From: Thermoanaerobaculia bacterium
GTDB taxonomy: Bacteria; Acidobacteriota; Thermoanaerobaculia; Multivoradales; UBA5704
Direction of reading: 5' to 3'
DNA length: 5,375 bases
Assembly: GCA_025937035.1 (NCBI GenBank)
Contig: JAICSG010000324.1
Span: forward strand, 1 to 5,375
Of the stretch, positions 1 to 5,375 are shown one piece after another. Positions within the stretch are counted from its first letter, which is position 1. Every line of letters begins with the position of its first letter. The notes beneath the pieces are model-generated. The model was given only the letters and a program-made list of their open reading frames with translations, did no database searches and was not told the DNA's origin. Position numbers and translations under genes: made by a program.

Positions 1-2826
1 GACCGCGCCGTCCGGCTTGCCCGCCTGGATGGCGGCCACGGCCAGGGGCGGATCGGGCGGCGGGGGCGAGGCCGCCGGGAAGCCGATCGGCACCCGCGTG
101 TCGCCGGTCCCCTCGCCGGCGTTCTCGCCGGTCGTGAAGCGCCAGGCGGTCTCGCGGCGGGTGCAGTTGCCGTGCAGGTCGCAGACTCCGGCGGCCACGC
201 GGGCCGTGTAGGTGCGGCGTGGCTCCAGGAAGACCTGGTGGGGGACGAGGGCCCAGGCGCCGTCGCCCACCGCGTCCACGAAGGCGGGCACGGGGTTGCC
301 GGCGTCGTCGGTGAGGGTGAAGGTGGAGGCGTCGATCCCCGTCACCGGCTCGGAGAAGAAGGCCTTGGGCACCACGTCGCGGGCGATCCCCTGAAGGCCG
401 TCGCCCGGATAGGTGCGGGCGGTGGGCGGGTTGGTGTCCACGGCGCCGCCGCGGACGTCGATCACCACGCTCCGCACCTCCATGGGCACCGGCGGCGCCC
501 CCTCGACCACGGCGGGCTCCACCGACGGGACCCGGCCGTCGCAGAGGCCGCCGAGGACGCAGGGCTCGAGCTGGCGGTCGCCGTTCAGATCCGCCAGGTT
601 GCCCAGGAGCTTCTTGGCCACCACCCCCTCGAAGGACTGGTAATAGACGGCCGCCGTCACCGCGATGGGCCCGCGGGTGCCGGGCGGGACGATCACCGAA
701 TAGCGGTCGATCACCGCCGTGGCCCCTTTATTGGGGAGAGGACGGAGGCGGGTGTCGGAGAGGAAGGAGTCATCCCAGACGTCGCCGTCGTGGTCGAGGT
801 CCTGGTAGACCGGCACGCCGCGCGGATTGCGGCGATCGATCACCTTCCCCTGGGTATCCACCGGCAGGCCGTCGCCGTTGACCTGGAGGTTGCGCGGCGT
901 GGCGTAGGCGAGCTCCAGGGTGGGGCAGCCGTCGCCCAGGGAGGCGATGGCCTTGAATTGGACGGCGTACGGATCGGGTGAGCCGGCGGGCAGCCGCCAC
1001 TCCTTGCAGCGGGGGTAGTTGGGATCCGCCATCTCCTCATGCGTCAGATATCCGACTCCTTTCGACGCGCGCTTCCAGTGCGAGTCCCAGAGGTCGAGCT
1101 CGCGGCCGGAGTCGAGGTCGAAGGCGCGCACCGCCACCCAGGCGGCCCGCCCCTCGGGGAAGCCGGAGGGGAAGTCGTGGCCGCTGCCGCTGTTGGTCAC
1201 CGTCACGCGCAGGGGGGCGCGCCCGCCGGGATCGGCCATCTGAGGGGCCTTCAGATCGAGGTCGAGCACGTTGCGCAGGCGGTCCCAGGCCAGCCGCGAG
1301 TGCTGGGTGATGGCGCCGCGGGACGAGACGTTCTCGAAGAAGGCGTTGTGGTACGGGCTCTTCTCGTCCGCCGAGGTGAAGCTGTAGATCGACAGCTCGG
1401 GATAGGGCTCGGGGGAGCCGGTCTCGCTCACGTCCGCCCCCACCAGGCGGGTCACGAAGGTGTTGCCGCCGATGAAGTGGTGGCTGAAGGCCGGCGCGCG
1501 CTCCGGGCCGTCGTTGGCCAGGCGGCCGGCGCGCGGCGGCGCCGGGTGGCCGTCCTGGTAGAGGGTCTGGGCGGTGCCGGGCTGGCCGAAGTCCTGCTGC
1601 ATGTGGCAGGTCTGGCAGTCGCGCTTGAAGCGGGGATCGAAGTTGCGGTTCCCCGGCCGGTCGGCGTAGCGGCTGGCGGCCCATTCCGAATAGGTGCGCT
1701 CGATGGGGAACCCTCCGACCCAGCGGCCCAGGCGGTTCTTCACCGTCAGCGGATTGGTGACGTCGTGGCAGGCGGCGCACATCTCGGCCCGCTCGTGGAG
1801 GGCCTGGTAGTACCCCTCGTGCCCCGAGCGCTGGATCTGCTGATGGGGGACCTCGGCCTTGAAGACGCCGCTCAGATAGGCGTCCTTCTTGTCTTTCGGA
1901 GGATGGGCCGAGAGCGGGCCCACGTACTCCGGGAAGGCGATGGCGTGCGGCGAGAGCTTGTAGGCCCCGGCGCCGACGGCGTACCCCTGGGTGGGGGAGG
2001 CCGGATCGGGGACGTTCGCGCGGTCCTGCTGGCTCTCCGGCTGGAGCTTCGCCCGGCTGGCCGTGCCCGGCACCGAGGGGTAGGGGGTGCCGGACTTGTG
2101 GGCGTAGCCGCCGAAGGGCATCTCGCGGGTGTCGGTGAAGGTGTGGCAGATGGCGCAGAAGATCCCGCGCTTGCCCGCGTCGGTGTTGCGGAAGTGCGAC
2201 TCCAGGGTGGCGAAGGCCAGGCCGGTGCCGTTGTCCGAGGTCGGGTTGTACTCCGGATCGAGCCGGCCGTGCTCCTGGCCGGAGAGCGGATCGGCGGTCA
2301 CCGCGGCCAGCGGCACGTTGTCCGCGTAGTTGGCCGGCATGTGGCATTGGGTGCAGAAGCCGTCGAGCAGGGAGCCGGGACGGGTGGTGGTGGCGCTGCC
2401 GGTGCCGGTGTCGAAGGTGCTGGCGCAGCCGCCGCCGGCGAAGGGGTTGACCACGGCCCGCTCGGTGCCGTCCGGCGGCGCCGGGGCCTCGCAGCTCCCC
2501 GCCGTGGAGGTCTGCCGGGAGGCGAGGAGGAAGGCCGCGCGCCACCCCGGATCCCGCCAGGAGCTCGACATCATGGAGCCGTTCCACTCGCTGAAGATCC
2601 TGGCGTGGCAGGTGGCGCACTTGCCGGGGTTGTGCGCCCCCTCCCAGGCCTCCTCGAAGGGGGGCGGGAAGTGCCGCGCCTCGGCCACGTCATAGGGTGG
2701 CGCCTGCGGCAGACGGTTGGGGAGCTCCCCCGACTGAGGCTCGGACTGGCGGGCCAGAGCCACCAGGGCGACGCAGGGGATCAGGGCGAGCAGGGCCAGG
2801 GCCCAACGCTTCAGGACGTGCCTCAT
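1..2826 (-). CDS. Secreted pentaheme cytochrome c with C-terminal Ig-like (Big_5-type) domain, 3' partial
   Basis: The frame is open for 942 codons from ATG at 2826 to the left edge, with no stop, so the C-terminus is missing. The start has GGAGGA just upstream and gives a clear Sec signal peptide (Arg/Lys at residues 2-7, hydrophobic core to about 25). Five CXXCH motifs lie in the N-terminal half: CATCH 70-74, CTQCH 158-162, CAICH 224-228, CAACH 350-354 and CQTCH 404-408. Many other His could be distal ligands. The spacing and the CQTCHM motif resemble c554-like multiheme cytochromes (family assignment from memory). Residues 541-563 hold an N-x-G-x-GH-x-FPSG stretch seen in such proteins. 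Two DxDxDG-like loops (676-686, 746-754) could bind calcium. Residues about 795-900 look like a Big_5 domain (FSEPV, STFTLTD, DLHGNCTR, WRFTTG), followed by a proline-rich linker. It probably acts as a periplasmic or cell-surface electron carrier or redox enzyme; the substrate is unknown. It is divergent from the cytochrome operon at 3000. Confidence 0.88.
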   Translation of the reverse strand, partial: MRHVLKRWALALLALIPCVALVALARQSEPQSGELPNRLPQAPPYDVAEARHFPPPFEEAWEGAHNPGKCATCHARIFSEWNGSMMSSSWRDPGWRAAFLLASRQTSTAGSCEAPAPPDGTERAVVNPFAGGGCASTFDTGTGSATTTRPGSLLDGFCTQCHMPANYADNVPLAAVTADPLSGQEHGRLDPEYNPTSDNGTGLAFATLESHFRNTDAGKRGIFCAICHTFTDTREMPFGGYAHKSGTPYPSVPGTASRAKLQPESQQDRANVPDPASPTQGYAVGAGAYKLSPHAIAFPEYVGPLSAHPPKDKKDAYLSGVFKAEVPHQQIQRSGHEGYYQALHERAEMCAACHDVTNPLTVKNRLGRWVGGFPIERTYSEWAASRYADRPGNRNFDPRFKRDCQTCHMQQDFGQPGTAQTLYQDGHPAPPRAGRLANDGPERAPAFSHHFIGGNTFVTRLVGADVSETGSPEPYPELSIYSFTSADEKSPYHNAFFENVSSRGAITQHSRLAWDRLRNVLDLDLKAPQMADPGGRAPLRVTVTNSGSGHDFPSGFPEGRAAWVAVRAFDLDSGRELDLWDSHWKRASKGVGYLTHEEMADPNYPRCKEWRLPAGSPDPYAVQFKAIASLGDGCPTLELAYATPRNLQVNGDGLPVDTQGKVIDRRNPRGVPVYQDLDHDGDVWDDSFLSDTRLRPLPNKGATAVIDRYSVIVPPGTRGPIAVTAAVYYQSFEGVVAKKLLGNLADLNGDRQLEPCVLGGLCDGRVPSVEPAVVEGAPPVPMEVRSVVIDVRGGAVDTNPPTARTYPGDGLQGIARDVVPKAFFSEPVTGIDASTFTLTDDAGNPVPAFVDAVGDGAWALVPHQVFLEPRRTYTARVAAGVCDLHGNCTRRETAWRFTTGENAGEGTGDTRVPIGFPAASPPPPDPPLAVAAIQAGKPDGAV

Positions 2827-2829
2827 AGA

Positions 2830-2835
2830 TCCTCC
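2830..2835 (-). promoter_or_regulatory. Ribosome binding site of the pentaheme cytochrome gene
   Basis: On the minus strand GGAGGA lies 3 bases before the ATG at 2826. The spacing is short, but the match to the anti-Shine-Dalgarno sequence is strong. No other start codon nearby keeps the signal peptide, so this site fixes the start. Confidence 0.75.
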
Positions 2836-2838
2836 GGC

Positions 2839-2849
2839 AAGAGATCCAA
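2839..2849 (-). repeat. Left arm of 11-bp inverted repeat in the divergent leaders
   Basis: Read on the minus strand this is TTGGATCTCTT, followed by GCC, the GGAGGA ribosome binding site and the ATG of the pentaheme cytochrome gene. It is an exact reverse complement of 2972-2982. It lies in the expected 5' untranslated leader, so it could act on RNA or as a paired protein-binding site. Confidence 0.7.
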
Positions 2850-2971
2850 GAATTTCAGCGAGACATCACTTGACGGGCTCACTTTTCGGTCAAACGAGCA
2901 CCCTCGCTAATGGGTATGGTGCTATTCGCGTGATTTAGCGGGCCATCGTCGACGCGGTCGCCCCGATATCG

Positions 2972-2982
2972 TTGGATCTCTT
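2972..2982 (+). repeat. Right arm of 11-bp inverted repeat in the divergent leaders
   Basis: TTGGATCTCTT on the plus strand is followed by TTCT and the GGAGGA ribosome binding site of the diheme cytochrome gene. It matches the left arm exactly in inverted orientation, so both divergent genes carry nearly the same leader at nearly the same distance from the ribosome binding site. Confidence 0.7.
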
Positions 2983-2986
2983 TTCT

Positions 2987-2992
2987 GGAGGA
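2987..2992 (+). promoter_or_regulatory. Ribosome binding site of the diheme cytochrome gene
   Basis: GGAGGA lies 7 bases before the ATG at 3000, which is ideal spacing. It favours this ATG over the in-frame ATG at 3012, which would be 19 bases away. Confidence 0.8.
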
Positions 2993-2999
2993 CATCGGT

Positions 3000-3791
3000 A
3001 TGGGCTCGTCTATGGACAGGTCTCGGTGCGTCCTCTTGCTCGCGATGCTCGTCGCGAGCCCGGCCCTCGCGGCCAGCTTCGATCCGGCATCCACCTTCGA
3101 GGTGCAGTGCAGCGGCTGCCACAGCGTGGGGCGCGGGGTGGTGGTGGGGCCGGACCTCGCGGGGGTGACCTCGCGCCACCCGCCGGAGTGGCTCCACGCG
3201 TTCATCCGTTCGTCCCAGGGGATGGTCAAGAAGGGGGACGAGGCCGCCAAGACCCTGTTCGGGAAGTTCGGCAAGGTCATGCCCGACCACGACTTTTCCG
3301 ACGAGCAGATCGACACCCTGCTGAGGTTCATCGCCTCGGGCGGCCCCAAGCCGCCGGCCCGCTTCCGCCTGGCGCGGACAGCGACCCCGGCCGAGATGGC
3401 GCGCGGCCAGGCCCTGTTCACCGGCGCGGCGCCGCTCGCCCACGGCGGTCCCCCCTGCAGCGGCTGCCACAGCGCGGGGCCCGAGAGGGTCTGGCGCGGC
3501 GCCACCCTGGCGGCGGACCTCACGCGGGTCTACGAGCGCTATCCGGACGCCTGGCTGACCCGGGCGCTCCTGGAGTCCCGCTATCCGCTGATGGCGGTCT
3601 ACCGCGACCGGCCGCTGACCGACGACGAGGCGTTCGCCCTCAAGGCCTTCCTGTACAGGAGCTCGCGCTCGGAGGCCCCGGCCGATCCGCTCTCCTCGAC
3701 GGTGCCCCCGTTCTTTTTGGGGATCGGCGGCTCGGGGATCGCCCTCTGGCTGGCCCGGCGGTCGCGGCGGCGTCCTGAGGGTGTGGAATGA
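3000..3791 (+). CDS. Membrane-anchored diheme cytochrome c
   Basis: This is a 263-residue protein. A Sec signal peptide covers about residues 1-24, with likely cleavage after PALA. Two class I cytochrome c domains follow. The first has CSGCH at 37-41 and a probable axial Met94 in a VMPDHDFSDEQI context. The second has CSGCH at 153-157 and a probable axial Met198, followed by a PLTDDEAFALKAFL helix. Residues about 236-251 form one hydrophobic segment followed by an Arg-rich tail (253-258). That predicts a C-terminal anchor with both hemes in the periplasm and the tail in the cytoplasm. It is the first gene of the plus-strand operon, and its TGA overlaps the next ATG as ATGA, which implies translational coupling. 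It most likely shuttles electrons between the NarI/ActA-like complex and a soluble carrier or terminal oxidase. It occupies the role that monoheme ActE has in alternative complex III, but it has two hemes and its own anchor, so orthology is not claimed. Confidence 0.9.
   Translation: MGSSMDRSRCVLLLAMLVASPALAASFDPASTFEVQCSGCHSVGRGVVVGPDLAGVTSRHPPEWLHAFIRSSQGMVKKGDEAAKTLFGKFGKVMPDHDFSDEQIDTLLRFIASGGPKPPARFRLARTATPAEMARGQALFTGAAPLAHGGPPCSGCHSAGPERVWRGATLAADLTRVYERYPDAWLTRALLESRYPLMAVYRDRPLTDDEAFALKAFLYRSSRSEAPADPLSSTVPPFFLGIGGSGIALWLARRSRRRPEGVE
3777..3781 (+). promoter_or_regulatory. Ribosome binding site of the NarI-ActA-like fusion gene
   Basis: GAGGG lies 6 bases before the ATG at 3788, inside the 3' end of the diheme cytochrome gene. 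It supports this start, which overlaps the upstream stop codon by 4 bases. Confidence 0.65.
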
Positions 3792-4999
3792 GGCCCGCCG
3801 TCTTCCTCTACGGGATCTTCCCCTACCTCGCCGTGGCGCTCCTGGTGGGCGGCACGGCCTGGCGGTACCTCGTGGCCGGCCGGAGAGAAGGTGCTGTTTT
3901 GGGGATATCGGAGGCCCGGCGGCGGAGCGCTCCCCTCTATCACGGCTCGGCGGCCTGGCGCTGGGGTTTCGGCCTGGTGCTGCTGGGGCACGCAGGGGCC
4001 TTCCTGGTGCCGCGCTGGCTGCTGGCCTGGAACCGGGTGCCGGTCCGCCAGACGCTCCTGGAGGCGACCGGTTTCCTGATCGGCGTCATGGCCCTCGCCG
4101 GGCTCCTGCTGCTGCTCCGCGAGGCGCGCGGGCGCTGGCCGTTGCCGGATTTCGTCCTCGTCCTCCTCCTCGCCACCTCCCTCGGCTCCGGGCTGGCCTC
4201 GGCCACCCTCTACCGCTGGGGCTCCTCCTGGTACGCCCTGTCGCTCCTCCCCTGGTTCCAGTCGCTGCTGGGGCTGGCGCCCGACGTCTCGCTGGCGGCC
4301 GGGCTGCCGGCGACCGTCCGGCTCCACGTGCTCTCGGGGCTCGCGGCGGCGGCGCTCCTCCCGTTCACGCGCGCGGTCTTCGCCCTGGCCGGGCCGGTCT
4401 TCGATGTCTCCAAGAGGATCGCGGCGCTGCGGGCGAGCCGGTGGGCGATGGCCGGAGTGGAGGCCGCCATGGCGCTGATGACCGTGCTCTTCCTGGTCGG
4501 CGCCTTCCAGCGGGTGGGGGTCAGCCAGGGGTACGAGCCGGCCCAGCCGATCGCCTTCTCCCATCGCATCCACGCCGGCGACTACCACATCGCCTGCCAG
4601 TACTGCCATTTCGCGGCCGAGAAGAGCCGCCACGCCGGCATCCCGCCCGAGGGCGTGTGCATGAATTGCCACTCCAAGCTCAAGGTGACCTCGGCGGAGA
4701 TGGAGAAGCTCAAGGAGGCCGTCTCCCAGCGGCGGCCCATCCGCTGGGCCCGCATCCACCAGTTGCCGGACTTCGTCTTCTTCAGCCACAGCCAGCACGT
4801 GCGCGGCGGCCGGGTGGCCTGCCAGCGGTGCCACGGGCCGGTGGAGACCATGGAACGGGTGCGTCAGGAAGAGCCGCTGGTGATGGGCTGGTGCCTCGAC
4901 TGCCATCGCCGCGAGGGGGTGGTCACGGCCGCGCTGCGGGGCGGCCGCCAGCTCCACCCGGCCATCGGCGGATTGGATTGCGGGAAATGTCATTACTAG
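3788..4999 (+). CDS. NarI-like cytochrome b fused to ActA-like pentaheme cytochrome c
   Basis: This is a 403-residue protein. Residues 1-205 resemble NarI, the membrane subunit of respiratory nitrate reductase. They start with a GIFPYLAVALLVGG helix, then have a GH motif (His68), R87-Q88 near the E. coli Lys86 quinone-site position, and RLH (His180) followed by PFTR. Hydrophobic segments lie at about 5-24, 57-80, 92-111, 120-140 and 178-200. A sixth (221-241) follows an Arg/Lys-rich loop and would return the chain to the periplasm. Residues 250-403 carry CXXCH at 270, 291, 345, 369 and 398, in the order and context of ActA of alternative complex III (FSHRIHAG, HAGIPPEGVCMNCH, MGWCLDCHR, GGLDCGKCHY at the C-terminus). 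His68 and His180 match the heme bD ligands of E. coli NarI; the bP ligand positions are Arg58 and Phe198. The likely role is a quinone-reactive subunit passing electrons between heme b and periplasmic c hemes. No NarGHJ is visible, so nitrate reduction is not implied. Confidence 0.9.
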   Translation: MRPAVFLYGIFPYLAVALLVGGTAWRYLVAGRREGAVLGISEARRRSAPLYHGSAAWRWGFGLVLLGHAGAFLVPRWLLAWNRVPVRQTLLEATGFLIGVMALAGLLLLLREARGRWPLPDFVLVLLLATSLGSGLASATLYRWGSSWYALSLLPWFQSLLGLAPDVSLAAGLPATVRLHVLSGLAAAALLPFTRAVFALAGPVFDVSKRIAALRASRWAMAGVEAAMALMTVLFLVGAFQRVGVSQGYEPAQPIAFSHRIHAGDYHIACQYCHFAAEKSRHAGIPPEGVCMNCHSKLKVTSAEMEKLKEAVSQRRPIRWARIHQLPDFVFFSHSQHVRGGRVACQRCHGPVETMERVRQEEPLVMGWCLDCHRREGVVTAALRGGRQLHPAIGGLDCGKCHY

Positions 5000-5006
5000 G
5001 CCAACT

Positions 5007-5013
5007 AGGGGAA
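5007..5013 (+). promoter_or_regulatory. Ribosome binding site of the ActB-like gene
   Basis: AGGGGAA ends 5 bases before the ATG at 5019, in the 19-base gap after the fusion gene. It supports the chosen start and a single transcript with the upstream genes. Confidence 0.65.
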
Positions 5014-5018
5014 TCGAC

Positions 5019-5375
5019 ATGCTCAAGATTCTTGAAGACGCCGGAGGGCCCGGGGAGGGCTGGGACCTGGGGGAGGCGAGCCGTCGAGATTTCCTGAAGC
5101 TGATGGGGTTCAGCCTGGGGGCGGCGGCGCTGGCGAGCTGCACTCCGATCCCGGAGCGGCAGGCGGTACCGCCGCTCACGCTCGCCGACGGGGCGCCGCT
5201 GCCCGGCGTCGAGACCTGGTACGCCACCACCTGCGGCGGCTGTGGCGCCGGGTGCGGTCTCCTCGCCAAGACCCGCGACGGCCGGCCGATCAAGATCGAG
5301 GGGAACCCCTCCTCGCCCGTCTCCGGCGGCGCCACCTGCGCCGTGGGGCAGGCGTCGGTGCTCTCGCTGTATGAC
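5019..5375 (+). CDS. ActB-like Tat-exported molybdopterin oxidoreductase family protein, 5' part only
   Basis: The first 119 codons are present and the gene runs off the right edge. Residues 21-41 form a twin-arginine signal (SRRDFLKLMG, then a short hydrophobic stretch) ending in LASC, which fits a lipobox with Cys41 as the lipidated residue. Residues about 66-119 match the N-terminal Fe-S domain of molybdopterin oxidoreductases: Cys72-x2-Cys75-x3-Cys79-x27-Cys107, with KTRDGRPIKIEGNP between the third and fourth cysteines. The QASVLSLYD ending and the SRRDFLKLMG signal are typical of ActB and related Tat-variant proteins. In true alternative complex III, the ActB1 domain as I recall it carries no cofactor and lacks these cysteines; here all four are present, so a [4Fe-4S] cluster is expected. 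Whether it binds a molybdopterin cofactor, or is fused to a ferredoxin-like ActB2 half, lies beyond the window. It follows the ActA-like fusion by 19 bases, as actB follows actA. Confidence 0.85.
   Translation, partial: MLKILEDAGGPGEGWDLGEASRRDFLKLMGFSLGAAALASCTPIPERQAVPPLTLADGAPLPGVETWYATTCGGCGAGCGLLAKTRDGRPIKIEGNPSSPVSGGATCAVGQASVLSLYD

Larger units (their letters stand above)
2827..2999. promoter_or_regulatory. Divergent intergenic control region
   Basis: These 173 bases separate two outward-facing cytochrome genes and are visibly richer in A and T than the coding sequence around them. Promoters for both directions must lie here or overlap the gene starts. No convincing -35/-10 pair was found. 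TTGACG (2870-2875, plus) and TTGACC (2888-2893, minus) resemble -35 boxes, but neither has a good -10 at 16-18 bp. Symmetric elements are present: the 11-bp inverted repeat 2839-2849/2972-2982, TTGAC-N14-GTCAA at 2870-2893, and CGCTAA-N24-TTAGCG at 2905-2940. Any of these could be an operator. The assignment rests on position and symmetry only. Confidence 0.6.

Noticed and set aside
2764..2826. Lipoprotein signal at Cys18 of the pentaheme protein
   Set aside because: Pro at the -1 position (LIPC) does not fit a lipobox, and the cysteine is inside the hydrophobic core of an ordinary Sec signal peptide.
2895..2906. Possible hairpin CGAG-CACC-CTCG as a terminator or attenuator
   Set aside because: The stem is only 4 bp and no T-run follows; it is too weak to call.
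172..2910. Long plus-strand open frames (172-981 and 1039-2910) opposite the pentaheme cytochrome gene
   Set aside because: They lie codon-for-codon antisense to a gene that almost lacks TTA, CTA and TCA codons, so stops are rare by default. The break at 979-981 is exactly a TCA serine codon of the real gene. Translations are low-complexity (Gly/Val/His/Arg-rich), without recognisable domains.
2879..3523. Minus-strand open frames across the control region and the start of the diheme cytochrome gene
   Set aside because: They cover the divergent promoter region and the well-supported signal peptide and heme motif of the plus-strand gene, and they show no domain or ribosome binding site.
3788..4405. 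A respiratory nitrate reductase locus, suggested by the NarI-like domain
   Set aside because: No narG, narH or narJ is present, two heme ligands used on the cytoplasmic side are missing, and the neighbour encodes an exported ActB-like protein, so electrons are expected to leave in the periplasm.
3781..5097. 438-codon plus-strand frame overlapping the fusion gene
   Set aside because: It is an out-of-frame shadow of the NarI-ActA-like gene, with Arg/Gly/Pro-rich translation; all heme motifs and hydrophobic segments are in the frame starting at 3788.
3599..5335. 578-codon minus-strand open frame across the operon
   Set aside because: It crosses three well-supported plus-strand genes, its translation is rich in His, Arg, Gly, Glu and Pro with no domain, and it is explained by high GC content.
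1..5375. CRISPR arrays, tRNA or rRNA genes, insertion sequences, attachment sites
   Set aside because: No regularly spaced repeats, transposase coding, terminal inverted repeats or RNA gene structures were seen; nearly all of the window is accounted for by four genes and one control region.

Overview
The window is strongly GC-rich and carries part of a membrane and periplasmic electron-transfer locus. It encodes twelve CXXCH heme-attachment motifs in three cytochromes, plus the start of a Tat-exported molybdopterin-oxidoreductase-like protein. This suggests a Gram-negative bacterium with a multiheme-cytochrome respiratory chain. High-GC lineages such as Acidobacteriota, Myxococcota and relatives, or other former Deltaproteobacteria, would fit, but nothing here fixes the phylum.

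Layout. (1) Positions 1-2826, minus strand, hold a secreted pentaheme cytochrome c with a C-terminal Ig-like (Big_5-type) domain; its 3' end lies off the left edge. (2) Positions 2827-2999 are a less GC-rich divergent control region. It holds an 11-bp inverted repeat that gives both outward-facing genes nearly the same leader ahead of their ribosome binding sites. (3) Positions 3000-3791, plus, encode a diheme cytochrome c with a signal peptide and a C-terminal membrane anchor. (4) Positions 3788-4999, plus, overlap the previous gene by 4 bp (ATGA). They encode a fusion of a NarI-like membrane cytochrome b to a periplasmic pentaheme domain that looks like ActA of alternative complex III. (5) Positions 5019-5375, plus, encode the first 119 residues of an ActB/molybdopterin-oxidoreductase-like protein with a twin-arginine signal and four intact Fe-S ligand cysteines; it runs off the right edge.

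How they may work together (inference). The three plus-strand genes look like one operon for a membrane quinone:cytochrome oxidoreductase. The NarI-like module would exchange electrons with the quinone pool and pass them to or from its own periplasmic pentaheme domain, to the ActB-like Fe-S subunit, and to the anchored diheme cytochrome. The divergent pentaheme protein may be a soluble or surface partner expressed with it. The NarI-like part keeps the pair of histidines that bind the periplasm-side heme b in E. coli NarI, but has Arg and Phe at the positions that bind the cytoplasm-side heme. That suits a protein whose electrons leave on the periplasmic side rather than to cytoplasmic NarGH. 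The NarI-ActA fusion next to an ActB-like gene is the most distinctive feature of the window.
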